DNA of 37,927 nt from Temnopleurus reevesii. Lineage: Eukaryota; Echinodermata; Echinoidea; Temnopleuroida; Temnopleuridae. Location of the stretch: assembly GCA_036244855.1 (NCBI GenBank), contig BQKZ01002490.1, forward strand, positions 34,457 to 72,383, given 5' to 3'. This document shows positions 23,586 to 34,652 of this stretch, piece by piece; positions within the stretch are counted from its first letter, which is position 1, and each line of letters begins with the position of its first letter. The notes below the pieces were generated by a model that worked only from the letters and a program-made list of their open reading frames with translations, made no database searches and was not told the DNA's origin. Made by a program: the position numbers and the translations under genes.

Positions 23586-24572
23586 CCCTCATATCCTACC
23601 CATTTCCTTATTACAGTATCGCTTTAATTGGTAGGTCATGAACACGGATCAATACAATGGATGATATGTCCTTTCATCTCCAGGTAATTTTGAGAATTAC
23701 ACCCAATCCTTTAAACCCATTCAGGACAGGTATCATTTTGCAAGAGATTCAATTACATGTATTTATTCTTTTCCCAAATTGGCAACCCTATAAACCTTTT
23801 TAACCTTTTTGGAATATTTTGATAAAATATGTTACCAAATTGCATGGTCCTTAAAAGCATGTTAAAACTTGTGGTAAATTTAGGTGAAAACTGAAGATTT
23901 TTCAATTATTGAGTTGCCAATCGAAGGATTTGTGGCAATTTTAGTGATTATTTCCATTTAAAAATTCTTAGTAATAAACGGCAAGTGTCGGCTGAATATA
24001 AATGTTCAGCTCTGATGTAGCATTTGTTTCTCTTTCTTCTCATGCATCTTGTATAATTTTTTTGAGCCCTTCATCAAAAGTTATTGAACCAAAATCCTGA
24101 AATTATTAATACACTTCACTACCACGGACGTTCTACCGTTGCGTACAGTATGTAATGCTTTAAATAGCCTTGTTAAAATTGTGGTCAATTTGAATAGGCA
24201 GGTTTACTAATAAAATGCAAATGGTATGCATTATTCATACATTGTTCTTGACCACCCAAATGCTTGCCCGAGGCTTGTCCAACATAGCAACAAGTAATGT
24301 ATGCAAAGTGGATTCCAAGTATTGTAGTATTGTTACTAATCAGTTTAAAGATTACCACAAAAATATAGTTGTTGGCAAGAAACGTGCATAAATTTGAATA
24401 CATTAGTAAACCCTTTTTTGTAAAACACAGACATGATGTAAAGTCATTTCCCTTTGTATCATTTTGATTGAAAAAAATGAGGAAATATGTGATTAACCAT
24501 GTGTAATTCAGACATAAGTTGTTGGTCCGAGTAGAAGAACATGGAGGATTTTCTTTTCGATCATAAATTTGA
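23586..24572. repeat. Large duplicated block, copy 1
   Basis: This 987-bp copy runs from CCCTCATATCCTACCCATTT to CTTTTCGATCATAAATTTGA and ends at the N (24573). It matches 24574-25964 at both ends and in much of the interior, and has an empty TTAA at 23711-23714. Confidence 0.85.
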
Positions 24573-24573
24573 N

Positions 24574-25964
24574 CCCTCATATCCTACCCATTTCCTTATT
24601 ACAGTATCACTTTAATTGGTAGGTCATGAACACAGATCATTACAATGGATGATATGACCTTTCATCTACAGGTAATTTTGAGAGATTCAACCACCTTTAA
24701 AGTCAGTCCGTCATGATCGACATGACTTCCGGTTGCGATAGCCAAACTGTCAGCAGCCATTTTGATTGCGAAGATTGCCGAACCAAAAATCACATATTTT
24801 TTACCTGAAATAGCAAGTGAGCAAGCTTTATTTCGCTAGCTCACAGCTCGGCAGTCGCAAACGTAAGAGTTTCGCACATTTCTAGAAAAAATCGATTCCA
24901 AAGAGGGGACGAGCAAAGTTACTCGCAACGACAACAAGGATCGAAAAGTCGTACATGTACGAAGTGTTCCGAGTCTCTGAGCTTGGCAAGGTGCATAAGT
25001 AAGGAGATTTTCAATAAATCTTTGTTGCCAATACACAACACGCTGTCCGTGCGCTCGTAACCGGAAGTCATGTCAATCATGACGGACTGCCTTTAACCCT
25101 TTCCTGACGAAGGAGCACATTTTGTATTTTGATTGTATAATTTCAATGCAGTGCTCTAAAATATATTTACCAGATGCATGAGCAGAAAGATAAAAATATT
25201 CTACAGTAAATCTGACCATTTTCATTATGTCATCATTTGTCACTGGACGCAGAGACTTTTTAAAATGAAAATAATCGCTAAAATGGTCATAAATCGTGAA
25301 ATTGGCACTGATTCATACATCATTAGAAAATCGCTATTTTCCTTGCAAATTGGCAACTTTTAACCTTTAAGTACCGTTTTTGACGAAGAATATTCAATAT
25401 GGTAACATCAAATAATAATCAAAACATTCTAAAAGGAAAATTTGAAATTTTAGTATTGATAAATTAGGAAAGGAATATTGATTGAATTTGTTGTAAGATA
25501 ATTCCTGTCCTAAATACAATACAATATCACAGATCTTCTACAGTTGTGTACACATGTACATTGTATATGCTATTGTGGTCAATTAGAATAGGAGGGTTTA
25601 TCAATGGATCCTGATTCTATGCATTCTTCATTCACACAGTTTGTTCTTGACAACCCGAAACCGTGCCCAATGCTTACCCGACAACAATTAATTTATGCTC
25701 ATTGGATTCCAAGTATTATAGTTCAATTGTTACTTATCAGTTTAAGGAATATTGGGTATTATTTGTTGGCAAGAAACACGCATGAATTTAAAAATATTAG
25801 TAAACCCGCCTTTTGTAACACAGACCTGATGCAAAGTCATACTGCTTTGTACCAGTTTAAATGAAAAGAAATAAGAAAATATGATTAACAATGTCAATAT
25901 CAGACATAAGTTGTTGGTCCAAGGAGAAGAACATGGAGGATTTTCTTTTCGATCATAAATTTGA
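24574..25964. repeat. Large duplicated block, copy 2
   Basis: This second copy is longer than copy 1, mainly because of the 392-bp TIR element at 24701-25092. It starts straight after the N and ends with the same CTTTTCGATCATAAATTTGA. Confidence 0.85.
24701..25092. mobile_element. TTAA-flanked TIR element, 392 bp
   Basis: The terminal repeats of about 34 bp, AGTCAGTCCGTCATGAT followed by CGACATGACTTCCGGTT, are mirrored at the right end with few changes. TTAA flanks it at 24697-24700 and 25093-25096. Copy 1 of the surrounding block has the empty TTAA site. The interior is GC-richer than its surroundings and non-coding. Confidence 0.88.
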
Positions 25965-26314
25965 AAATTACACTTTTTAACGTATTATGTCACATGATTC
26001 TGGTATGGTTCAGTTGCTAAGTAATGACTTTCCTGAAAACGGAATCAACATTCGCCGCTGGAAATGCATCATTTAATGAAAATGGAAGTCCAAATATAGA
26101 GCTTTTTTTAATTGAGGAAATTGTTTTGGCAGATACGTTTTAGTATGATTAGAATTTGCATCAATTAGTACTGTATGAAATACTTTTACGATGTGGACAG
26201 AAAGAAAGTTAACAGTATCAAGAAACTGATATCTCAAGTTGAAGCTTTAATATAGAATTAGGAATTCAAGCTAAAAAACAAAAAACAGGAAAATTACAAA
26301 TTTGACTTGTATGG

Positions 26315-26365
26315 GGCATACAATGTAACTAGTAACAAANGGCATACAATGCAACTAGTAACAAA
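26315..26365. repeat. 25-bp direct repeat around a single N
   Basis: GGCATACAATGTAACTAGTA plus ACAAA ends just before the N at 26340 and is repeated after it with one T/C difference. This suggests an unmerged overlap of two contig ends. Confidence 0.9.
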
Positions 26366-26657
26366 ATAAATTCTAGATTTATGTACAGCTTTGCTTTGTA
26401 ATAAAATAAAAGAACTTAAAATCAAAATAAAATGTAGTTATAGCCATACGTTTACCAGGAAATAATATTACTTTTCACATTTGATTAGCAGTTTTAGACA
26501 TTGAGGAAACTCTTTTAACGCTTTACTGTACAGTTCTATGTGGAAAAGTTGCTACACAAAACATCTTTTGTATGGCAATCATGCTAAAATGCATAAGAAA
26601 TTGCAATGCAATACTCTGAAAATTATTCCTTGGTCTAAAGATTATTTGAATACTCAC

Positions 26658-26726
26658 CTTCTCCATTTCCACAAATTCTTCATCGTATTGAGTCTTCTCT
26701 GCTCCTGCGATCTTCTCACTCATAAA
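26658..26726 (-). CDS. SH3GL (EndoA): Endophilin A exon 2 (start of BAR helix 1)
   Basis: The 69-bp exon encodes 23 residues (about 16-38), starting FMSEKIAGAEK and ending EEFVEMEK. They match the vertebrate stretch ending DDFKEMEK and form the end of H0 and the first turns of BAR helix 1. The acceptor is a long pyrimidine run ending TTTTCTGCAG and the donor is GTGAGT. Both junctions are phase 0, so exon 1a or 1b can be used without changing the downstream frame. Confidence 0.95.
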
Positions 26727-29319
26727 CTGCAGAAAAGACACAGAACAGGGAGGGAAAAATATCAGTTAATATAAAAGAAAGAAATAAGACTTCCTGATAG
26801 TGTCTTTTGATAAAGCGTACATTTTTACAAACCCATCATATATGCTTTGGTTGGAAAGAATGTATTAAATTGTATGGTAATCTGATTACAATGTAGTTGT
26901 GGAGGAAAATGCTTAATGGTACATTTATACTGTAAGCCAATATTTTAGCGTAGCAATTTAAAACAAGTTTGACACATTGGCATATTGTTACATCTATTTT
27001 CAATTTTTTTTTTGGCATCATTTACTCCACAGCTCTCCTTTATCAGATAAGCAGTTTCAGCAGTTCTCATTATTTATTCATTTTCAAATTTTTGTACATG
27101 TATGTGTACTAATCTTTCTGAGTAGAAATGTTCACAGGGCCAAGTATGCAAAATTTATGGCAAAAACAACCATGATATTTCAGCTTATACAGTAGTTGTT
27201 TAATTTGGAAGAAAAATTTTTGCTCAAGTTTTATCCTTCATGAATACATCAGGCCTAAATAATCAAAAGCTTGAAGTCATCAAAACTATTCATTTTGTTC
27301 CAAAGGCACTTCAAAACAAATTAATGCAGCACTTGGCTGAATGCTACATATTCATCGGCAAATCTCGTCTTGAAGACATACATTTTGCCAATTGAGTAAT
27401 ATTCCATTTAAATTGTTTGCATACATGCCCTCATCAGTTTGTATGTACTGTTTCATGATGCTGATTGTGCTTGCCCTTGAGGGATTTAAATTTGAATGTG
27501 TTTGTACATGTATGTTGAACATTCTGCGTCAATGATTCGCGACTTGTGAGTGCCGTGTACAGTATGGACAGAAAGAAAGTTTATTGTTTCCCACTACATG
27601 TACCGCTACATGTACCGCACCTGGAGGCCTATGTACAGTAAAGCACATTTTCATGGGACATGGTGGGACACTGTTGAATTCATTTCTGTCCATACATGAA
27701 TGTGTATATATATGTATTATGCAGGTGATGAATTAATGACAGAGCAAGATTCTCTTTATTCTTTCATTATTTATAATTTAATTCCTGCGTGTACACTGTT
27801 GGTACCCTCGGCTTCACTTTGCCTGGGTTGAGTGCAGCACAGTATGAATGCATTTGTTGCTGAAATAAATCTTAACAACATCATAAATATGCCCAAAGCA
27901 ACAAAATATTTCGACAAGTTCAGAGTAATTCTCAAGGAAATACCATAGATTCTACAAAATGCTCTGGTTCCACATGTTATCCTGTATTTCCTGGACTAGC
28001 CTTTACTGCAAGTACAGAGGAAACACAGTACAATGATAATGTGCAAATTTGATGTACATGTAGTTTTTCTAAATTTCTTTATTAGGGCCATTCCACAGCA
28101 GGTGGTCCTGAACCCCCCCAAAATAAAATTGACATAAATGCTCAAATAAGTCTATTTTCCAAAATAACATCCTGTAAAATCATGTTTTAACCCCCTTTTC
28201 ACATTATCATTCCTGTAATTTAAAAAAAATGTGTTTCAAAGTAAATATAGAGAGTAGGTTACAGAAAATTCAATGAAAAAATGGCAACACCATATATTCG
28301 ACTGCAATATTGAGTGTTTTTTCCTCTATTCTATAAACATTTTGTAATTTCAATTGAAATAATACCAAATTTATAGTGGACAAATGACATTCATTTTAAA
28401 CAAAAACATCAAAAATACCATAAGATAACTGGTTGAAAGGTGCGGATCAGAACTACAATACATCTGTAGTGTTGACAGTTTGAAACCCATCGATGGTGTT
28501 AATTTCCTTTAGCAAGAAAATTATCCATATTTTCTTGCACTAAACCCAGATTAGGTCAGTGGGTACATGTAGGCCTACATAATTTATTCCCTGAATTCTG
28601 TGTGCCCTGGTGTACATTTGTACATGAAGCTGAAGTAAGAGTAATGATATTGAAAATAGTGCCTTGGGCACTCTCCAACGCTGATATGTGTATGTACAGT
28701 ACCTGTATGTGCCCTATTTAACTATTATTATTCTTCTCATCAACATCAAACAATACAAAGACTCGGTCAAGCATCTTGAATGGCTAATATGCTGAATCAT
28801 CCTTACAACATATATGTATATTTGTGGTTCTTCCCACAGTCACATGCATGGGAGCACAAGAGTGCAATGTACAGCACTGCATTGTCCCAAGATTGTTTAC
28901 CTTGTACGCAAACAGGTAACATGCATTTCAACTGCTTTGTTCAGGGTATGATACACAAATAATTGCATTTCATAGTAAAATACAGCAATTCCTAAATATG
29001 TACTTCATAGGTGTACTGTAAAATGGTACATTGTACATGTACATGAATTCAACAATGTCCAATAAATACAGTACGTATATCCACCGAGTTGAGACAATTG
29101 GATTTGGGGTAGTTCTTTTTAATATATATGTCAGTCCACAATGATGCACCATGAGAAAGTTATACAATGTGTTCATATCTTGTTCATGTGAATGATGATC
29201 TACAGTATGAGTACATGTATGTACATGTATGGTTCAAGCTGTTCATACCTTACTGACACAAATGCGCACATTTTTGCGGTGAAATTTCTCACCAAAGTAT
29301 GAAAAATCACCAAACTCAC
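26727..29319 (-). other. Intron between exon 1b and exon 2
   Basis: This 2.6-kb stretch is shared by transcripts from both first exons. It carries many TACATGTA palindromes (for example near 27098, 27500, 27600, 28060, 28563 and 29213). I saw no transposon with clear ends and no coding sequence. Confidence 0.8.
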
Positions 29320-29367
29320 CTGATTAGCTTTGCTGAATTGTTTCTTCATGCTTTGTCGAAATGACAT
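29320..29367 (-). CDS. SH3GL (EndoA): Endophilin A alternative first coding exon 1b (variant H0 helix)
   Basis: This encodes MSFRQSMKKQFSKANQ, 16 residues that resemble exon 1a in the shared MSF start and the KKQ..KANQ end. The middle differs: residues A-G-F of 1a are replaced by R-Q-S-M, which adds one residue and one positive charge. The exon ends in phase 0 at CAG with a consensus donor GTGAGT, so it can join exon 2 in the same frame as 1a. It lies in the intron between 1a and exon 2, 2.6 kb from exon 2, and starts with its own ATG. It has no acceptor role in the coding part, so it is best read as an alternative first exon with its own promoter. A dead duplicate is less likely because the frame, start codon and donor are all intact. 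No transcript evidence is available here. Confidence 0.78.
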
Positions 29368-30901
29368 AACACAACTTGAAAACAAAATATCCTCGATATA
29401 GCCTCCTCAAACAATAATAATCCAAAACTGCTCACAAAAAAATACACTTATTAATTCCACGAATGTATAAACTATAACCCAAGCCAAAGGTTCAACTGTT
29501 TGGTGCTCTGCTCATGTAGGAACAACACTATAACACAACTTGTTGTTTCGAAACATGTACTGAAGAATGTGAAGGGGAAAGAGTAAATTAGATCATACTT
29601 AGCTAACTGGTCCCCTGACGCTTTACAAGTTTATCCTAGACTCATTATCTTGGCACCCTTCAACAGAACTTAATTGAGTCACAGGATATAGCTCATATTT
29701 TTGGAATTATTACAGGAAAACAGTTACCTTGAAAACAAGACAAAATAAAGCACCAAAAGTGCAAATTGACTGAGACAGTTCAGAAACTTTGTAGGGGAAA
29801 AATGAGCTTATTTCAACCTTCCAAAATACTACATTTAGCTGTATCATGGTATTGTCAGTACAAACTACAGTACATTTATATTGTACTATTGTTCAAGTTT
29901 ACAAAATAAACAAAGTTTAAAAAAATCTGTGCCAAATTTGTCTTGATCTCCCTAAAACAAAACACATCAGTTTTCAGGCAATATGCCACAATTGCTCATC
30001 CTAAAAATGATAAAACTTAAAAGGTAGCAATGATCGGGGGGGGGGATCACGAACGTTCCCTAAAAAATAATGGATGAATGATTTATAAATGGATAGTCAA
30101 AACTTATGCCTCTGCCAATGCAAGATCTATTCATAAAAGTATTCACTCTTTGACAAAACAAATAATTTTTTCATTCTTCTTCATCCCCATTTTTACCAGA
30201 TCTCATGTTTTTGGAATTCAACCATTGGAAAAAAAGTTGTTTGGTTGCCGTTTTTTTCTCCTTGTCACTCAAATTACAAAATCACAATAAAATCAAAGAA
30301 AACCAGGCAACTACAACCACAAAAGTAATTTTCCAATATACTTTGACTTTTTGCTCCACTTTAACTTTACAAAGCCTTATTTTTCATATGAAATGCATGT
30401 TCCAACCCTAATGTAAAAAACAAAGATAATAAAGGAAAGAACCTTTTCCCTTTTACCAACAGTATTTGTTTTTAAGATATTCGAGGGCAACCAAACATAT
30501 TTTGCCTACATGAAATGCAGGCAAGTACTTGAAAGAATTTGCAAAGAGGGCTGATCAGGCGACCCCCCCGCCCCTGAGATCAATGAAACTTAAAATATTT
30601 TTCTTGCAATGTCCACATTGGGTGTCAACTTTGTCATGATGATCACTTCAGGTCTTGCTAGTAAAGCTTTATGCTGATATCAATGAAAAGTTGCATTTGC
30701 TTCTCAATTAGACATATTGAATCAGAAACCATTTTACTTGATATATCAGGCATACAAAAATCTACCTCCGTTACATGGACATCAGATGTAAAACTGCACA
30801 AGGACACTGGGGAATGCTCCTGGGTGGGAAACCATTTTTGTGTTACTTCATACATGTACATGAATGAATCTAAATGTAGTTGCTTGGTTTGAGCATACAT
30901 G

Positions 30902-31581
30902 CAGGGTTCTTGTTAATAACCGGTAACCGGTTATTTTTTCCGTCTGTAACGCCGATCGTAACCGGCTGTGGCCGCACCAGGTAGCCTCTCTCATCTTAGG
31001 CTCTGTCATTTTTTCCTAATTTTCAAGTATTTTGATTTTACTATTCCTACTCTTTTTCTTCACTAAATAAATAATAATAATAATCTCTTCATAATCAGAA
31101 TACTGTGTGCTTAGAAACATCTGTATTAAGCGCCTAATAAATGTTATGTATTATTATTATTATTATTTAATTTTTTTTTAAATTCGAGTCAACAAGTCGT
31201 CATCTGAAATATTTTTCAGAAATTCAGAAATTTAGAAATTTAACTATTGTGAGAGGTAATGCAAGTGCTTAACAGGATTAATTTGTCTAGTTATGTGCCG
31301 TTTGTATTTTTTTTTTAAAACTAAATAGTTAAAGTCATCACCAGTCAGATGACAGAGTCTCAGTGCATGTAGTCATTTGTTTATTCATTATTTTTTTAAT
31401 CCTTTATCATTTAAAACAGTAAATATACATAAGTCCAATTTAAATCTCTAGAAGATGATGTTTTACCTTACCATTTTTGCAAAAGCTAGGGGCGCTGCCC
31501 CCAGACCCGTGCTCTTTTATCGGAAGTAACCGCCTGTGAATCATGAGTTACCTGCTATCAAAAAAATTAACAAGAACCCTG
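30902..31581. mobile_element. hAT-like non-autonomous element, 680 bp
   Basis: The ends are perfect 16-bp inverted repeats, CAGGGTTCTTGTTAAT and complement. CAGGGTTC-type ends resemble hAT transposons. The flanks share TACATG, possibly part of a target duplication, but TACATGTA is so common here that this is weak. AACCGGTAACCGGTTA lies just inside the left end. A further repeat with (TAA)n and a trailing (TTA)n tract is nested at about 31070-31170. Confidence 0.75.
31070..31170 (+). mobile_element. LINE-like 3' end with trinucleotide tail
   Basis: The segment ends TTAAGCGCCTAATAAATG, then TATGTATTATTATTATT. This is the kind of 3' end seen in CR1/L2-type LINEs and SINEs that use them. An ATAATAATAATAAT run lies to its left. 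No protein-coding part is present. Confidence 0.5.
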
Positions 31582-32832
31582 TACATGTAGACCTACCACC
31601 TCAGATCTATGGTTTGAGAGAGGCATGCAAGGATGTGTTGGTTCAATTTTGAGTGTCAGATATTTCTATGCGATTACATTTAATCAGTTTTGCTGATTTT
31701 AAAGGTATAGATTCATAATGGTACATGTAGGGATGCAGAAAGTGATGTAAAATGAGCTAATATATTCACAAGTTGCTTTTAATACATGCCTAAATATAAC
31801 TGTGTACCAAATTAGGAGAAGATTTTCGCACCTGTTCTGGCAAATTTTATTTAAAACACGCCAATCAGCCATTATTCCTATGGTGTGCTAAATGATTCGC
31901 ACGGGCGTCCATCAGCCCAGAATGGACGGAGTGATCAGTGGTATTGTCTGCGGTGTGTAAGTTCGCATTCATTTTGTAAGTGAAGCATGTTGTGTTGGGG
32001 AGCGCTACGCATTTGTGTTTTCTTATTTTGCAATAATTAAGCAATTTCTAGGTCAATTTTATTCAAACAAACTATGAACATGTTCTAGTTTGCTATTGAA
32101 AAACTGCATTATGGTAATACTTTTACTGCAACTCACAAAGTTATCTATCGGTTTACGGTCAAAGAGAGCTTGAATAGAAAATGTAAATAAATGTAATTTA
32201 CTTTTTCTTCACCTATGTGGTGTTTTAATGAAATTATTCTTATTTCATTAAAAAAGTGGACTTCCCTTTTTTTGTGATCAAATAAAGTGATAATTAATGT
32301 TTCCAATGGAGTAGTCTGACTTGATACCATCCAAGACATCAACAGTTTCACAATAACACAGTCAGTTCACTTTATAAAACTCACACAGGTTTCAGGATCA
32401 TGGCTAAGACACATAATCTTGACAATCTTCACTTACACTGGGTATCTCATTTTTCTATTTTGCCTTGAATGACAAATCTTAAGTTAAGACATCTAATAAT
32501 TCTTAAATATATGCATTTACACAGGGCCCTCTGAACTGTGGAACATGGGTGGTGGTAACATTACATGTTATTGCATCTGAAAAATGCCACCGCAGGTAAA
32601 ATGTTTTACTTGAATCGGGAATACCCAGAAACAGAATTATTCTGTTTTCTCTTCAGAATTGTGCCTGAAATAGGTAGAATGTGGTTGGTAATGAGTAAAA
32701 CTATTTTCTTACTTCGTACTAAAACATGTAACAAATTATGCTTATGTATATTTACCACCATTGACTTTTTTATTTCATGAAAAACTCTTGCCAATTCTAG
32801 ACATGAGTATGACTGGTAAATTGCAAATTTAA

Positions 32833-33157
32833 CTTTTTCGCTACAAAATTTCAGTTTCCAAATTCCGTCTATCTGTACGGAATAAAGTGCAGGAAATTAG
32901 GGGAAAATATGGAATATATAGGGAAAGCATTGTAAGTTTTTACTTTGTGTTCAGACGGAGAGCCGCTCTCACCGACTGAAAACAAGGTCAGAGGCCATGC
33001 ATATTAGCGTATGGTATATTATATGCAAGCTTCAGTGGGGGATCCCCATATATTCTTGTATGTTTACAGTGACGTCAGCAAGCCGCCGATGGCGGCTTGC
33101 CGTTCAATCTGTAGTATTTTATCACGCCGATGTGAGTGGCGCACCGTAGTGAAAGAG
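32833..33157. mobile_element. piggyBac-type MITE, 325 bp
   Basis: The left end is CTTTTTCGCTAC and the right end is the complement of CTCTTTCACTAC (two mismatches). TTAA flanks both sides (32829-32832, 33158-33161). A GC-rich hairpin at 33078-33100 lies near the right end, a common subterminal layout in such elements. The interior is non-coding. Confidence 0.8.
33078..33100. repeat. GC-rich 23-bp hairpin
   Basis: GCAAGCCGCC and GGCGGCTTGC form a perfect 10-bp stem with a GAT loop. It stands out in AT-rich sequence and lies in the subterminal part of the TTAA-flanked MITE, so it may be a transposase-binding or fold-related site. Confidence 0.8.
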
Positions 33158-33803
33158 TTAAGACGGCACTGCATTTATCCATCATTGTTTAGCTTCTGTA
33201 CACAGCTCTTTGTTTCTTCCTGACATGCACTCTGCACACTTGCCTCTGCAGCACTATGCATGCGCGCATGTTCTGTAGAAACCTGAAATAGGAGAATCGA
33301 ATACGTCTGTGCCATGAATTCATGAACCCACTTCCGATAAGCCAAGATTAAAACAAAGACCGATTGCTACAAGGCCATCTACAACCATAGAAGATGGTAA
33401 TACTTCAAGAGGGAGCTGGCTGAGGGAATTATCATGCTATCAACAAACAAAATCTGAATCAAAAGTTAGGAATTTTCTAAGTTTCATTGATGTCCACTAA
33501 TGGGGATCCTTGAGTTGGCAACTATCATGTGCTAGCAGACAACTCTCCATACATGATTATGGATTAAATATAACTTACGAGTTACATGTACATGTAGCAG
33601 AAAGGTTCAACATGGTTAATTCCCGAATACATGAAGATTTGTTAAAGGCATACTATACTTCAACGAAAAATTAACATTTAGTTGACTTTTCTTGAAACCA
33701 AAGACCATTTGAGATATCCAATAAATGGGAACTGGTCTGACAGACATCAATTCTTTTAGCATTATTTACAATGTCTATTTTTATTTAATGCCAAAATGTT
33801 TAT

Positions 33804-34652
33804 GGAACACATTCAAAGGCATGTCGCAAAAGCTTCCTTAGTCCCATGCATTGACAAGTCACAGAGTTTGCCTAGCACGTTTTTGGCCATAAACACAGCG
33901 CGCATGCTGGATGCATGCCTTTATATTGCGCAGGCCTTTATATGAGCGGACCATTCGGACCCCATCATACCGTATAAGGAAATAAATACTGTCTAGATCT
34001 AGTCTAGATTTTTTTTTTATAAACGTTGGTGACGGATGGAGATGGTTTATCGTATTTAAAACCAAATTCAAATTCGTCTCATCTCACAGACATAACGTCA
34101 CGATTGGGACGTTCACACTCACATGCAAACAATGTACAAATTGTATTCCCATATCACTCAATCAATACCAGTCAATTAAATTTAATGCATCATTGACAAT
34201 GTTTGATTGGGATTTATTAGAAATGATTAGCCTTAATCTATGATGGGTAACAATAATTCATACAGTTTTTCTTGATCATTTTTAGATTGTAACATTTAGC
34301 AGAGTTCTCTTGAAATGCATGTATGGTCCTGCTCATATTAAGGCCCGCGTAATAAAAAGGCACACATCCAACATGCGCGTTGTATTTATAGCTAAATATG
34401 CACTGATCAAACTCTGTGACTAGTCTATGCATGGGACTAAAGAAGCTTTTGCGACTATCATTCCTTGCTCATGTAACTAAGAATCAGGCAAAAATAGTTT
34501 TTACAAATCCTAATGATTCTAGGCTATTTCATATTAATCTATAGAATTTATGCGACATACAGTGTAAGTAAGTATAAAAATACAGCAACAAAAGTTGATA
34601 ATTGTCCTTTATTTGCTTGGCAAAGAGCAGTGCATACCTTTAAATGTGTTCC
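33804..34652. mobile_element. Large interrupted inverted repeat element
   Basis: The left arm (33804-33950) contains GGAACACATTCAAAGG, GTCGCAAAAGCTTCCTTAGT, CAAGTCACAGAGTTTG and GCGCGCATGCTGGATG. The right arm mirrors these from about 34340 to 34456. The outermost part of the arm (AAATGTGTTCC) reappears only at 34642-34652, so about 175-185 bp at 34457-34640 interrupts the right arm. Confidence 0.7.

Larger units (their letters stand above)
17666..26657 (-). other. Intron 2 of endophilin A
   Basis: This 9-kb intron contains a foldback element (17801-18436) close to the exon 3 acceptor, a 477-bp tandem duplication (18606-19498), and duplicated blocks joined by Ns at 21863, 24573 and 26340. 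Positions 19500-21465 and 22146-23585 hold only AT-rich sequence with scattered TACATGTA. Confidence 0.85.

Noticed and set aside
30030..30590. Possible foldback bounded by poly-G near 30037 and poly-C near 30563
   Set aside because: Only short pieces match in inverted order (for example GTTTGGTTGCC near 30238 and its complement near 30490). The ends are not convincing.
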